Assembly: GCF_000332295.1 (NCBI RefSeq)
Contig: NZ_KB235930.1
Span: forward strand, 2,175,895 to 2,239,894
From: Fortiea contorta PCC 7126
Lineage (GTDB): Bacteria > Cyanobacteriota > Cyanobacteriia > Cyanobacteriales > Nostocaceae
Reading direction: 5' to 3'
Length of the DNA stretch: 64,000 nt
A program made the translations under genes and the position numbers. Below are positions 37,899 through 48,096 of this stretch, in pieces (position 1 is the first letter of the stretch; the number at the start of each line of letters is the position of its first letter). The notes under the pieces were generated by a model that did not search any database, was not told the DNA's origin, and saw nothing but the letters and a program-made list of their open reading frames with translations.

Positions 37899-38351
37899 AT
37901 GCTGCACTTTAAACATTCCTCAATCATTAACGCGCCGCCAGAAGTAGTTTGGAAATTTCACGAAAGACCAGACATACTACAGCTGCTGACTCCACCTTGG
38001 CAACCTGTGCAAGTAATCCGCCGTGAGGGAGGACTCGAACCAGGTGCAATTACAGAATTCCGCCTGTTTCTCGGCCCATTATCATTGACTTGGTTAGCGC
38101 GTCATACCCAATACGAACGATATCGCCTATTCACCGATGAACAAATATCCGGGCCTTTTGAATCTTGGGTACATAGACATGAATTTGAGTCACAAAATGG
38201 TAAAACCAATTTAACGGACAACATTTCCTTTTCCATACCTGGTGGAGATGGCGTCGAATTTTTTAGCGGTTGGTTAGTGCAAGCCCAACTAGAAGCGATG
38301 TTCCGCTACCGTCATTTCGTGACTAAACGAGAGTGCGAATCATCACCCTAA
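37899..38351 (+). CDS. SRPBCC-fold (polyketide cyclase/START-like) protein
   Basis: A 150-residue protein with the helix-grip start LHFKHSSIINAPPEVVWKFHERPDIL and C-terminal helix QAQLEAMFRYRHFVTKREC, as in cyanobacterial SRPBCC proteins. These bind hydrophobic ligands or lipids; the ligand here is unknown. It follows the CPXCG gene by 26 bp on the same strand, and runs head-on into the SDR gene. Confidence 0.8.
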   Translation: MLHFKHSSIINAPPEVVWKFHERPDILQLLTPPWQPVQVIRREGGLEPGAITEFRLFLGPLSLTWLARHTQYERYRLFTDEQISGPFESWVHRHEFESQNGKTNLTDNISFSIPGGDGVEFFSGWLVQAQLEAMFRYRHFVTKRECESSP

Positions 38352-38357
38352 AATTAT

Positions 38358-39176
38358 TCACTTGTCCTGATTTTGCAGTGCTTGGCGAGACAACCACTTT
38401 GTTAAACCAGGAAACAAACGATAAAGGGCTTGAGAGAAATTTGCTGAACAAACAGTTACTTCTGACTTTTGATTCTTGACAGCATCCCAAATCGCATTTG
38501 CCACATCTTCAGGCTTTTCGACTACAGGATTTTTCAGGATAGTGTTGAGTTGTTCGCGGCGGGTTTGCAAATCCGCCTCATCTTTACCACGAAAAACTGC
38601 CCTTTCCATGAAGCTACTCTTAATCAAATTTGGATAAATTCCACAGACATGAATACCTTTCGGCTTGAGTTCAGTCTGTAGCGCTTCAGTCAAACCTGTG
38701 ACAGCAAACTTACTAGTACAATAAGGGACTAAGTAAGGGGTAGGGACTTTACCGCCAATGGAACTAACATTAACGATGGTGCCGCTTCCTCTTTGGAGAA
38801 AATGAGGCAAAATAGCATTAATCGTGTGGATATATCCCCACAAGTTCGTGTCTATGACATCATGCCAATCGCTGAGAGAGAAATTCTCAACAGGGCCTGA
38901 TGCAAATATACCTGCATTGTTAATCAGCAGATCGATATAGTTATATTGTTCCCAAGCTTTTTGTGTCATGGTTTGCACTTGGGACGGGTCTTTGACATCA
39001 CAAGCAAAAGTCAGTGGTGTTTTTAATCCTAAGCTTTGTATCTGCTGGGCTAAAGCCTCTAAGTTATTAGCTTGACGGGCTACAAGTATCAAGTCATATC
39101 CTTGTTGAGCAAATAAAAGAGCCGTTGCTTTCCCAATACCTTGAGATGCACCTGTAATTATTGCTGTTGGAGCCAT
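38358..39176 (-). CDS. Short-chain dehydrogenase/reductase
   Basis: A 272-residue SDR oxidoreductase. Cofactor motif TGASQGIGKA (about residues 8-17), NNAG, catalytic Ser in IVNVSSIGG and the YCTSK tetrad (Tyr-x-x-x-Lys) are all present. It uses NAD(P)H on an unknown carbonyl or alcohol substrate. The C-terminal tail is amphipathic and Leu/Arg rich (LFPGLTKWLSRQAL), possibly membrane-associated. Its stop faces the SRPBCC gene, six bases away. Confidence 0.9.
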   Translation of the reverse strand: MAPTAIITGASQGIGKATALLFAQQGYDLILVARQANNLEALAQQIQSLGLKTPLTFACDVKDPSQVQTMTQKAWEQYNYIDLLINNAGIFASGPVENFSLSDWHDVIDTNLWGYIHTINAILPHFLQRGSGTIVNVSSIGGKVPTPYLVPYCTSKFAVTGLTEALQTELKPKGIHVCGIYPNLIKSSFMERAVFRGKDEADLQTRREQLNTILKNPVVEKPEDVANAIWDAVKNQKSEVTVCSANFSQALYRLFPGLTKWLSRQALQNQDK

Positions 39177-39688
39177 ACTCTCAGTTGAATCAACGATGAT
39201 TTACTGTTTCCTACTTTGACTGACAATATTCACACAACCTTCTGACTATCGTTAGATTTTGTGGTATGAAATTTTCTCTATTGGCGGAGTGTTGAGCAAA
39301 ACTCCGCCTTTACTCAAACTTTTCTCAGTGTGCATCTGTAGTTTGTGATTTTTTAACTCTGACTTTTGCAAGAAGTATGTCAAGCGCATTAATTGTAAGC
39401 TTTGGTTATTTACAAGGCATATTAGCCATGACTATGTTCTCAATTAATACTTGGATATCTGTAAAATTACTGCCGTCACCGCTGCTTTTAATCAAATCTA
39501 TTTTGGGAAAGGTGACTGTTTGTGTAATACTATGTAAAGTATCTTAATATTTATTTATAAATATTGCATAACTTTTGTACTCGTTAGTACAAAAGGCCTC
39601 GCTACTAGAGTTATTGCTTACTAGTTAGCGTACTTTTCTATGGCTATATTTTGATAATTTTTACCTATATTTTAGGAGGAGTAAAAGA
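39177..39688. other. Intergenic region upstream of crtW
   Basis: About 510 bp between the divergent SDR and ketolase genes. A 56-codon open frame (39377-39547) has a hydrophobic middle but no convincing ribosome-binding site, so I do not call it. An aggagg motif precedes the crtW start. No RNA gene or obvious operator is seen. Confidence 0.5.
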
Positions 39689-40468
39689 GTGATCGAATTA
39701 GAAAAAACATTTAGTGATCAGTTACAAATTACCTCTATTGTGAAATTGAAATCTCTCTTTGGTGGAATTTTCCTTGCCATTAGCATCATTAGTATCTGGT
39801 CTTTTAGTTTAGTGTTCTTACTTGCAATCGATATTGCTAATATCAAATTTTTGTTTTTATTGCCTATGATACTTTGGCAGACATTTTTATACACAGGATT
39901 ATTTATTACAGCCCACGATGCTATGCATGGAGTGGTGTTTAGGCAAAACTCTAAAATTAACCATTTTATTGGCTCATTATGTTTATCCCTTTATGGACTT
40001 TTACCATATAAAAAATTGCTGAAAAAACATTGGTTGCATCACCACCACCCAGCTAGTGAAATAGATCCGGATTTTCATGATGGTAAACACCAAAATTTCT
40101 TTGCTTGGTATGCTTATTTCATGAAGAATTATTGGAGTTGGCGACAAATTATTTCTCTAACTCTTATCTATAATTTCGCTAAATACATACTGCATATTCC
40201 TACTGATAATCTTAATTATTTTTGGGTAATTCCTTCACTTTTAAGCTCAGTACAACTGTTTTATTTTGGTACCTTCTTACCTCATAAACAGCCAAGTGGC
40301 GGTTATGTCAATCTTCATCGCGCTCAAACCACTAAGCGTCCTGTTCTTTGGTCATTTATTACTTGCTATCATTTCGGATATCATGAAGAACACCACGAAT
40401 ATCCTCACATTCCTTGGTGGCAGTTACCAAAGATTTATGAGATGCGTCAAACGAAAGCTGAAATATAA
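39689..40468 (+). CDS. crtW: Beta-carotene ketolase CrtW
   Basis: A 259-residue membrane di-iron enzyme. Three histidine motifs of the fatty-acid-hydroxylase-like fold are present: FITAHDAMHG, HWLHHHHPASE and FGYHEEHHEYP. LWQTFLYTGLFITAHDAMHG and VQLFYFGTFLPHK are CrtW hallmarks, so beta-carotene ketolase rather than desaturase. It adds 4-keto groups to give echinenone or canthaxanthin. It starts with GTG at 39689, with aggagg upstream. Other carotenoid genes are not clustered here, which is usual in cyanobacteria. Confidence 0.93.
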   Translation: MIELEKTFSDQLQITSIVKLKSLFGGIFLAISIISIWSFSLVFLLAIDIANIKFLFLLPMILWQTFLYTGLFITAHDAMHGVVFRQNSKINHFIGSLCLSLYGLLPYKKLLKKHWLHHHHPASEIDPDFHDGKHQNFFAWYAYFMKNYWSWRQIISLTLIYNFAKYILHIPTDNLNYFWVIPSLLSSVQLFYFGTFLPHKQPSGGYVNLHRAQTTKRPVLWSFITCYHFGYHEEHHEYPHIPWWQLPKIYEMRQTKAEI

Positions 40469-40477
40469 GCTATAAAA

Positions 40478-41119
40478 TTACTCTGTTTCTGCTAATTGTG
40501 GTCGTACGCACAAGTAAATTAACGGGCCGAGCAGTGGAATTAAAGCGAATAACCAGAACAATGGGGAATTATTCCAGCCACGACGCGCCATATCATCTCC
40601 TAATAAAGCGGGAAATAATCCACTTAATAGGCAGAAATCTAAACTCATCACATGAATGAAACGGCTAGTTTGCCACTGTTGTGCGAAATTTCCCCAGTCT
40701 CCACCTCGGAAGCCGTAAGCAATTATAATCGCCGCACCTATGCTTAAAGCAACTCCAGTAACGCGGGAATCTAGTAATTTGAGTAGGATATTCTTTTTAC
40801 CCACAAACTGTTGATTCGGTTCTCTGAGTGCTAAGTATGGCAAAATGGCGAAAGCGCCAACAGCAAAAGAGGCTGTCGTAAAAGGCCAAGCCGATATTTT
40901 TTGCCCTCTACCATCGATAAACATGACTGCACTGTAGATTACAGGCCAGATGCCCATGATGTTAAATAGTGCCACGACTATGGGGTTAATACCTTGCCAT
41001 TGACCAGTAGAGAGGTTTTTGATTAACTCGAATGTATCAGGGCGATCGGGTGGAGCGAGAACAAAAGCATAAATGGTAAATCCTAGCCACAGTAACCCGA
41101 AGGCAATTTTTCTCACCAT
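40478..41119 (-). CDS. Polytopic membrane protein, function unknown (DUF2834-like)
   Basis: A 213-residue membrane protein with about six hydrophobic segments. GYLWLGFTIYAFVLAPP-like start (LLWLGFTIYAFVLAPPDRPDTF) and NPIVVALFNIMGIWPVIYSAVMF resemble cyanobacterial and plastid proteins of unknown role. No catalytic motif is visible. It follows hrcA by 12 bp on the same strand, so it is likely in the same transcript. Confidence 0.7.
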   Translation of the reverse strand: MVRKIAFGLLWLGFTIYAFVLAPPDRPDTFELIKNLSTGQWQGINPIVVALFNIMGIWPVIYSAVMFIDGRGQKISAWPFTTASFAVGAFAILPYLALREPNQQFVGKKNILLKLLDSRVTGVALSIGAAIIIAYGFRGGDWGNFAQQWQTSRFIHVMSLDFCLLSGLFPALLGDDMARRGWNNSPLFWLFALIPLLGPLIYLCVRPQLAETE

Positions 41120-41131
41120 AATTTTAAATAA

Positions 41132-42208
41132 TTAACTGAAGGCTTCTGATAAATATTCAGATGCTGCAGCGACAACAGCGATCGCACTTTCATAATCTAG
41201 GCGTGTTGGCCCTAGCACTCCCACGCTCCCCAAAGGAACAGCTCCTCGGCGATAGGTTGAAGATATCAACGTGCAAGTCCGAATCGGCTCTAGGGGGTTT
41301 TCTGCGCCGATGCGTACCGTGACTCTTGGTTTCTTCAGTTCCTCAGCTTCGGTGGCTTCAAATATTAATCGCCAAAGTTGGTCTTGCTCTTCTTCCAACA
41401 GGTGGATAATGGTTTGTACTTGTTGTAATTGAGAAAATTCTGGCTGGCGCAAAACTTCTGCGACACCCCGCACCATAATTTGTGTAGCTGCTGGTGCAAA
41501 AGTGCGACGGGTTAATTCCATGATTGAGTTTTTCAAGAATTCAGCGTAGCGTTGAAAATCTTGATCTAATTGACTCCAATCCAGGCTAGATAATTCCAAC
41601 AAGCTGCGTCCTCGCAGGTGGCTATTTAAAAAGTTAGAAACAATCTGCAATTCCCGATCAATTACCTCTGGATCAGGTTGCGTTTCTGGGGATGCTGGTT
41701 TCAATTCCATCAGCCTGGAGTGTGTTTCATAGGCTTCTGTAACTACAATCAGCATGATCCGTCCCGTTTCGATTTGCACCAATTGCAAATGTCGCAACAT
41801 TGCTGTGCTGGTTTGAGGCATGGTAATCAAGCCAATGCACCCACTTAAGCTTGCTAAAATCTGTGCTGCGCCTTGGAGTATGGCTTCTAAACTCCAATCT
41901 TCCCAGTGGAGGCGTTGTTGCAGGGCTAATTCTACTTCTCTGGCTAAAGTCTCAGACGGGGTAATTAACTGGTCAACATAGATGCGATAGCCTGAGTCGG
42001 AGGGTATGCGTCCGGCGGAAGTATGCGGTTGATAAAGTAACCCAGACTTTTCTAACACACCCATCACATTGCGAATTGTGGCTGAACTGACGCCTAAGTC
42101 ATACTCTTCAATCAGCGCTTTGGAACCTACAGGTTCGGCTGTTGCAATGTAATGACGCACCGTTGCCCAAAGTATATGCTGTTGTCGATTTGTCAACTGG
42201 ACTTGCAT
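41132..42208 (-). CDS. hrcA: Heat-inducible transcription repressor HrcA
   Basis: A 358-residue HrcA. N-terminal winged helix: [28 protein letters not shown], then [39 protein letters not shown]-terminal domain ends in [26 protein letters not shown], also typical. It binds CIRCE elements to repress groESL and other heat-shock genes and is kept active by GroEL. I see no CIRCE palindrome in this window. ATG at 42208 is the natural start. Confidence 0.95.
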   Translation of the reverse strand: MQVQLTNRQQHILWATVRHYIATAEPVGSKALIEEYDLGVSSATIRNVMGVLEKSGLLYQPHTSAGRIPSDSGYRIYVDQLITPSETLAREVELALQQRLHWEDWSLEAILQGAAQILASLSGCIGLITMPQTSTAMLRHLQLVQIETGRIMLIVVTEAYETHSRLMELKPASPETQPDPEVIDRELQIVSNFLNSHLRGRSLLELSSLDWSQLDQDFQRYAEFLKNSIMELTRRTFAPAATQIMVRGVAEVLRQPEFSQLQQVQTIIHLLEEEQDQLWRLIFEATEAEELKKPRVTVRIGAENPLEPIRTCTLISSTYRRGAVPLGSVGVLGPTRLDYESAIAVVAAASEYLSEAFS

Positions 42209-42634
42209 AGGAGATGTTGTACTGAAGGCAAATTTTAATAAAAGTTAATAACTATTAATTTTTGGTAAAAATATCTAATAAGCTAACAGTAACCAGTTAA
42301 GTAAAATAACTGGCTATACAATTCTATAATATTAATTAAATTTTAATTTCTAATTTTGTACCTTTACAATAGCTTGGTTTTTCAAAGACTAACCTCTGCC
42401 AGTAACGGTCTGGGACTAGGGTAAAACTTAGCTGCTTTATAGCTGTATCTTTTCATAAACAACTGCGAAGAGTTGTATTAGCGATTACTGATTTTTGTTC
42501 TTGATTTTGGTCTGGTTGTGGGAAAAAATTTGGAACTGTCTACCTTTGCTGACTTGTGTAGCCTGGGAAGAAGATTTTATCTAGTTGGGACAGTCAGCTG
42601 GAACTTTGCTGCTTCCAGCTGACCACGTAATGGT
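42209..42634. other. Intergenic region between hrcA and rhodanese genes
   Basis: About 425 bp of AT-rich DNA; both flanking genes are on the minus strand, so the hrcA promoter should be here. I see no CIRCE element, RNA gene or clear hairpin beyond a short cagctgg/ccagctg pair around 42593-42621. Confidence 0.5.
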
Positions 42635-42994
42635 TTAATACTGGGGAACTGTATTGTCTACTGATAAAGAGTAGGCATCAATGCCGCCTGCAATATTTTT
42701 AACATTTGTAAAACCCTGAGCGACTAACCACTGACACATTTGAGCAGAGCGAACGCCGTGGTGGCATAATACAAGAGTTTCAGCGTGAGGATTGAAGAGT
42801 GTGGGGACTTGATCGCCCCATTCAGCAAACTCACTCAAAGGTAGATTGACAAAGCCCTCAAGACTAGCGATCGCCAATTCCTGTGGTTCGCGCACATCCA
42901 CTAATTGAATACTAGAATCCTTAGTAGATAAACGCTGTGCTAATTCTTCTACACTAATTTGGCTAATGGTTTGACCAGAAGAGTTCCCTGTCAT
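42635..42994 (-). CDS. Rhodanese-domain protein
   Basis: A 119-residue single rhodanese domain. VDVREPQELAIASLEGF is the typical start of the fold and the active-site loop is LVLCHHGVRSAQMC, with the catalytic Cys and the following HHGVRS. It probably carries persulfide sulfur or acts in redox signalling; the acceptor is unknown. Length matches stand-alone bacterial rhodaneses. Confidence 0.9.
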   Translation of the reverse strand: MTGNSSGQTISQISVEELAQRLSTKDSSIQLVDVREPQELAIASLEGFVNLPLSEFAEWGDQVPTLFNPHAETLVLCHHGVRSAQMCQWLVAQGFTNVKNIAGGIDAYSLSVDNTVPQY

Positions 42995-43098
42995 GAAGTT
43001 TTTCCAGACAATCTTATATCATTTATCTTGACAGAAAATTTTGGATAGAGAATTAATTGGGCATTGGGCAATAGGCAAGAGTCTTTGGTTATTTTCCC

Positions 43099-44793
43099 AT
43101 GCTCAATGACGGATGCCCCATTCCCCATTTCCCAGTTGTGAACAGCCAACGCTCATTTTCTAATTTCCTGGTAGCTGGTGTGATTGCACTGCTGGCGATC
43201 GCTATTGCTGGCTTCTACTGGTTTTTCGTGAAAAATCCAGTCAATCTCGTCGCGTCTACTTCTCAACCGAATGCTGCTATTTTTGTATCAAAAGTTGCTC
43301 CGGTAATGGTTTCATTACTAGCAAACCCAGACCAGTTACAAGCTTTAGACTCTAAAAATCAGCTATCTGAGATTAAATCCAATTTATTGTCTAAAAGTAT
43401 CATCGATTACCGCCAAGACATACAACCATGGTTAGGAAAGGAAATTACACTAGCTGTAACTAACTTAGATATTGACCGCGAGCCGGAAAATGGACTGCAG
43501 CCAGGATATCTCATGGCATTAGCGACAACAAAACCGGATAAAAGCCGCGAGTTTATCGAACTGTTGTTTTCTCGACGGGTTTTAGCTGGGGGAAACTTAA
43601 TCACAGAAGAATACAAAGGCGTAAAGCTGCTTTCTGATGATACTCCTACAAAACAGGGCTTTTTGGCTGGTGCATTGGTTGGTGACTTTTTGTTATTTGC
43701 TAACGATGTGAAAGTTTTGCGAGATGCAATTAATAATGTCCAAGCAGCTGATCTGAATTTGACTAATTCGGTTCAGTACCAAAAAGCTGTTCAACAAGTA
43801 CCCGAAAATTCCTTAGCCGTAGCCTTTCTCAATCTGCCCATCGTCGCCAAATGGCAAGGATTGGAACTATCACAACCAACTTATAATAGCCAAATTATTT
43901 CTTTAAAATTGAATTCTCAAGGTTTGCTAGCAGAAACTAGTTTTTTCACAACCTTGACAAGTGTCACCCCATCCCCATCTTTATCTCCAACTGTAGGAGC
44001 ATTAAAATATATTCCCAGCAAAGCGGGTTTAGCCATATCGGGAGCTAATTTGAGCAACTTGGAGCAGAGTGAATTAGCGAAATTATGGAGACAAGCCACA
44101 GCGACGGTATATGGATCAGACGAAGATGCGATCGCTAAATTATCACCTTCTCTGGCAGATATACCCAGACGCTGGAATATAAATTTGAAAGCAGATATTT
44201 TTAGCTGGGTACAAGGGGAATACGCCATAGCATTAATCCCACAAAACCAGCAAAAAATTGCCAGTTGGGTTTTCGTTGTCGAGAATTCGCCCCAAGTATC
44301 AGCGGGTATTGCGCGCTTAGATGCGATCGCTGCGACCAAAGGTTTAAGTATTAATACTTTAACTCTAGCGCAACAGAAAGTTTCTGCTTGGACACAATTA
44401 AGCGCTACTAGCAAACCAACGGAAACCAAAAATCAAGCACCGCTAGCTGTGGAAGCTAAAGTTCAGGGTGTGCATACAACTTTGGGAAATTACGAAATTT
44501 TCACGTCTGATTTAGAGACACTGAATCAAATCCTCACATCTGAGGAAAATTCTTTAATGAGTAATCGTCATTTTCAAGATAGTATCGCTGCCATTCCCCG
44601 CCCCAATCAAGGATACATCTATCTTGATTGGCTCAAGAGCCGACAATTTTTAGAGCGACAACTACCGATTCTGAAATTGGCAGAAGTATTAGTCAAACCG
44701 TTTTTTAATCAACTGCGATCGCTCACCATTAGTAGTTATAGCAGTAACACAGAATCGCTCAAAGCAGACGTCTTGTTCCAACTCCAACAGTGA
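43099..44793 (+). CDS. DUF3352 domain protein with one membrane anchor
   Basis: A 564-residue cyanobacterial protein of the DUF3352 family. One transmembrane helix (about residues 22-45, FLVAGVIALLAIAIAGFYWFF) precedes a large soluble region, probably outside the cytoplasm. Segments such as GYLMALATTKPDKSREFIELL, GAFVGDFLL-like (LVGDFLLFANDVKVLRDAI) and NQGYIYLDWLKS match the family's repeating pattern. Function unknown. The true start may be GTG at 43138 because the codons upstream lie in spacer-like text and most family members begin close to the helix. Confidence 0.75.
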   Translation: MLNDGCPIPHFPVVNSQRSFSNFLVAGVIALLAIAIAGFYWFFVKNPVNLVASTSQPNAAIFVSKVAPVMVSLLANPDQLQALDSKNQLSEIKSNLLSKSIIDYRQDIQPWLGKEITLAVTNLDIDREPENGLQPGYLMALATTKPDKSREFIELLFSRRVLAGGNLITEEYKGVKLLSDDTPTKQGFLAGALVGDFLLFANDVKVLRDAINNVQAADLNLTNSVQYQKAVQQVPENSLAVAFLNLPIVAKWQGLELSQPTYNSQIISLKLNSQGLLAETSFFTTLTSVTPSPSLSPTVGALKYIPSKAGLAISGANLSNLEQSELAKLWRQATATVYGSDEDAIAKLSPSLADIPRRWNINLKADIFSWVQGEYAIALIPQNQQKIASWVFVVENSPQVSAGIARLDAIAATKGLSINTLTLAQQKVSAWTQLSATSKPTETKNQAPLAVEAKVQGVHTTLGNYEIFTSDLETLNQILTSEENSLMSNRHFQDSIAAIPRPNQGYIYLDWLKSRQFLERQLPILKLAEVLVKPFFNQLRSLTISSYSSNTESLKADVLFQLQQ

Positions 44794-44941
44794 AGCGAGG
44801 GGGGGAGAACAGAATTTTCCCCTGTCGATATCCCCTTGCTCGTGGCAAATCACAATGTGGCACAACTTATGAAACCTTGTGGTTTTTTTCTTAGAATATG
44901 TATATATAGTTACTAAAAAAATAACCTGTTGGAGGGCTAAC

Positions 44942-45424
44942 ATGAAGTACCGTCGCCCCCGATGGCAATTCACCAACGGCTGGCTCACAGCTTTACTTGC
45001 CGCTATCATAGCTACACCCGCAATAGCACAAACATCAAACTTCGGTACAATCAGCTTATCAACAGGTACACAGCCAGTAAAAGCAGCAGTTGAAGGATAT
45101 ACAGGCGGTTCTTATCCTTTGTCAGCCATTAGCAACCGCGACCAGGATAAAAAAGCTTGTATTGGCTTTGCTGATCCCAATCCTGACCACATCCTGATTT
45201 TAGAACAAGACTTCGCTAGCCTGAAAATATTAGTTAACAGCGGTGGAGACACCACATTACTGGTTAAAGGCCCAGAAGAAACGATTCGCTGCGGTGACGA
45301 CACTGGTAAAAATAAAGATGCCAGCATCGACGGTAGTCAATGGAAGCGTGGCACTTATCAGATTTGGGTAGGTTCCTTTGATTCAGGAGTCAAGCGTAAC
45401 TACACCTTGACAGTACAGCAGTAA
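44942..45424 (+). CDS. Secreted protein with N-terminal signal peptide
   Basis: A 160-residue exported protein. The signal peptide is MKYRRPRWQFTNGWLTALLA followed by AIIATPAIAQ, with predicted cleavage after IAQ-like AIA. The mature part has GGSYPLSAISNRDQDKKACIGFADPNPDH, GGDTTLLVKGPEETIRCGDDTG, and GTYQIWVGSFDSG, a pattern seen in cyanobacterial periplasmic proteins with beta-sandwich style. Function unknown. The start is fixed by ggagg (about nine bases upstream). Confidence 0.75.
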   Translation: MKYRRPRWQFTNGWLTALLAAIIATPAIAQTSNFGTISLSTGTQPVKAAVEGYTGGSYPLSAISNRDQDKKACIGFADPNPDHILILEQDFASLKILVNSGGDTTLLVKGPEETIRCGDDTGKNKDASIDGSQWKRGTYQIWVGSFDSGVKRNYTLTVQQ

Positions 45425-45932
45425 TAGAGTCAGGGCTTAGTGAAAACCCCAAGGACTAGGAACAAGTTTTTCTAATCCCGAAAAATGGACAAATCGTAGT
45501 CTGCGACGATGAACTGTAGCGAAGTAACTCAGCAATGTTACGCGATCGCATCTATTTACACGCTTGCAAACAAGTCCATCAATAGTTACACTTTTTAAAA
45601 CATTCTCATTTTTGTTTGGTGATTGCATGGTGCGCTTTGCTGCCTAAATTTCTCCAGACAAGTTCTCTTTCCTGAGAACAGGATGGTGGTTTTCCTGAAG
45701 AAAATCATCGCTGGTGATGAAGGCGATCGCTACCCCACAAGGTAAAGATCTAAAAGCGGATCAGCACCGCTAAACAAACCACACTGTCTGACTTATAAGA
45801 CTTAGCTGTGGTCAAACTCAAGACTCTGGCAATAACAAAAACTGAGAGAATTCGCAGCCACTGCTTCCGTAGTGTGTGACTTCCGTAAGAAAATTGCTTT
45901 GTAAACTAACTCATCGAGGAGGAGCGTAGTCG
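45425..45932. other. Leader region upstream of psbB
   Basis: About 510 bp, the expected site of the psbB promoter and 5' leader. A gaggagg ribosome-binding site lies just before the ATG. I could not fix a -10/-35 pair with confidence. No gene is seen. Confidence 0.5.
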
Positions 45933-47459
45933 ATGGGACTACCCTGGTACCGAGTACATACAGTAGTTCTGAATGATCCAGGGCGACTGATTTCTGTACA
46001 CTTGATGCACACAGCCTTAGTAGCAGGCTGGGCTGGTTCAATGGCACTATATGAACTGGCTATTTATGATCCCAGCGATCCAGTTCTCAACCCGATGTGG
46101 CGCCAAGGAATGTTTGTGCTTCCCTTCCTGTCACGTCTAGGCGTCACTCAATCTTGGGGTGGTTGGAACGTTACAGGCGGCCCCTCTACTGATCCTGGCT
46201 TCTGGTCATTTGAAGGTGTAGCCGCTGCTCACATCGTGCTCTCCGGTCTGTTGTTCTTGGCCGCTGTTTGGCACTGGGTTTACTGGGACTTGGAACTCTT
46301 TAGAGACCCCCGCACCGGCGAACCTGCGCTAGACCTGCCAAAGATGTTTGGCATTCACCTGTTCTTATCCGGTTTACTCTGTTTTGGCTTCGGTGCTTTC
46401 CACCTCACAGGCTTATTTGGCCCAGGGATGTGGGTTTCTGACCCCTACGGTATCACCGGCAGCATCCAGCCAGTAGCGCCAGAATGGGGGCCTGACGGCT
46501 TTAACCCCTTTAACCCCGGTGGGATTGTCGCTCACCACATCGCCGCTGGTATCGTCGGCATCATCGCAGGCTTATTTCACCTGACAGTTAGACCACCCGA
46601 ACGGCTTTACAAAGCTCTGCGGATGGGGAACATTGAAACCGTACTTTCTAGCAGTATTGCGGCAGTATTCTTTGCCGCTTTTGTGGTAGCAGGTACGATG
46701 TGGTACGGTAACGCCACTACCCCCATTGAACTGTTTGGCCCTACCCGTTATCAGTGGGATCAAGGTTACTTCCGTCAAGAAATTGACCGTCGCGTCCAAA
46801 ACAGCGTGGCTCAAGGTGCTAGTTTGTCGGAAGCTTGGTCACAAATTCCCGAAAAACTTGCATTTTATGACTATGTAGGTAATAGCCCCGCGAAAGGTGG
46901 TCTATTCCGTACAGGGCCGATGGTTAAGGGTGATGGTATTGCCCAATCTTGGCAAGGCCACGCGGTATTCACAGATTCTGAAGGACGGGAATTGACAGTA
47001 CGTCGTCTGCCCAACTTCTTTGAAACCTTCCCAGTTATCTTAACTGACAAAGATGGTGTGATCCGCGCTGATATTCCTTTCCGTCGGGCAGAATCCAGAT
47101 ACAGCTTTGAGCAATCTGGTGTAACTGTCAGCTTCTATGGCGGTGATCTCAATGGCAAAACCTTTACAGAGCCGGCAGAAGTCAAAAAATATGCCCGTAA
47201 AGCTCAAGGCGGCGAAATATTTGAATTTGACCGGGAAACCTTGAACTCTGACGGTGTATTCCGGACTAGCCCCAGAGGTTGGTTTACCTTTGGTCACGCT
47301 GTCTTTGCTCTGTTGTTCTTCTTTGGTCACATCTGGCACGGTGCTCGGACAATTTACCGAGATGTATTCGCCGGCGTCGAAGCGGATTTGGAAGAACAAG
47401 TCGAATGGGGCTTATTCCAGAAAGTGGGTGACAAGACAACTCGCCGGAAGGGTGCCTAA
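45933..47459 (+). CDS. psbB: Photosystem II CP47 chlorophyll apoprotein
   Basis: A 508-residue CP47, the inner antenna of photosystem II in the thylakoid. Begins [18 protein letters not shown], with six hydrophobic helices, several lumen-side histidines in [29 protein letters not shown] and [22 protein letters not shown], and the large lumenal loop (about 260-430). Length and sequence match the family. psbT follows 163 bp later, then rps1, an order conserved in many cyanobacteria. Confidence 0.98.
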   Translation: MGLPWYRVHTVVLNDPGRLISVHLMHTALVAGWAGSMALYELAIYDPSDPVLNPMWRQGMFVLPFLSRLGVTQSWGGWNVTGGPSTDPGFWSFEGVAAAHIVLSGLLFLAAVWHWVYWDLELFRDPRTGEPALDLPKMFGIHLFLSGLLCFGFGAFHLTGLFGPGMWVSDPYGITGSIQPVAPEWGPDGFNPFNPGGIVAHHIAAGIVGIIAGLFHLTVRPPERLYKALRMGNIETVLSSSIAAVFFAAFVVAGTMWYGNATTPIELFGPTRYQWDQGYFRQEIDRRVQNSVAQGASLSEAWSQIPEKLAFYDYVGNSPAKGGLFRTGPMVKGDGIAQSWQGHAVFTDSEGRELTVRRLPNFFETFPVILTDKDGVIRADIPFRRAESRYSFEQSGVTVSFYGGDLNGKTFTEPAEVKKYARKAQGGEIFEFDRETLNSDGVFRTSPRGWFTFGHAVFALLFFFGHIWHGARTIYRDVFAGVEADLEEQVEWGLFQKVGDKTTRRKGA

Positions 47460-47622
47460 TTTTTAGGGAATAGGGGCTGGGAGCTAGGGGCTAGTGTAGG
47501 GAAGGGGAAGTAATTAGGTTTGCTGGAACTTTGCTCTACTAGATTCCGGGAAAAACTCCCAGTACCCAATCCCTAAACTTGATACACTATAATTACTGGC
47601 TGAATAGACAGGAGCTTTTGAT

Positions 47623-47730
47623 ATGGAAAGCGTTGCGTACATCTTGATTTTCACGCTGTGTATAGGAGTTCTTTTCTTTGCGATCGCATTTCGTGAACCT
47701 CCTCGCATTGAAACCAAGAAAGAAAAATAA
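47623..47730 (+). CDS. psbT: Photosystem II small subunit PsbT
   Basis: A 35-residue protein: MESVAYILIFTLCIGVLF then FAIAFREPP, one transmembrane helix with a charged end, the standard PsbT. It sits at the monomer-monomer interface of photosystem II near the acceptor side. The gene is too short for a length-limited scan. An aggag ribosome-binding site lies about eight bases upstream. It follows psbB, as usual. Confidence 0.95.
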   Translation: MESVAYILIFTLCIGVLFFAIAFREPPRIETKKEK

Positions 47731-47770
47731 TTCGTCATTGCTAGACTTTTAAAGTCATTAGCGCCTTGCA

Positions 47771-47800
47771 TCCGCTGTTACTACTCGTAGTAGCAGCGGA
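47771..47800. terminator. Hairpin downstream of psbT
   Basis: The arms tccgctgttactac (47771-47784) and gtagtagcagcgga (47787-47800) pair at 13 of 14 positions, with one G-T. It is followed by tatttattgtt, a weak T-rich end. It probably terminates psbB-psbT. Confidence 0.6.
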
Positions 47801-47906
47801 TATTTATTGTTCATGGCGTCTACGGCTTGTGTGATATAATTTTCTATCTGGAAGTTAATATGTGTTATACCAATTCACGAAAACGTTGATACAGATAGAT
47901 TTTTCG

Positions 47907-47935
47907 TAGGGGCACGGCAGTGCCGTGCCCCTACC
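47907..47935. repeat. Perfect 13-bp palindrome (gtaggggcacggc type)
   Basis: The arms gtaggggcacggc and its complement enclose agt. It is one of the gtagggg-type dispersed palindromes (compare 14921, 15179, and a decayed one near 55996). It lies in the 366-bp gap upstream of rps1, which otherwise holds the psbT terminator hairpin and presumably the rps1 promoter. Confidence 0.75.
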
Positions 47936-48096
47936 AACTTGTTTGTACCATTATTAAAGTGAAATGGTATTACCACTAGCTTTTCTGCGCTAGGATGAAA
48001 AAACATGTAGGTGTAGAGATCACCAAGTCACTCGCGCACATATAATGTTGTTGGCCCCAAAAACTTTACGGAGACTAAAACCAGGAACAAATCAGC

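Noticed and set aside
39377-39547. 56-codon plus-strand reading frame upstream of crtW
   Set aside because: No good ribosome-binding site, and composition is like the surrounding AT-rich spacer.
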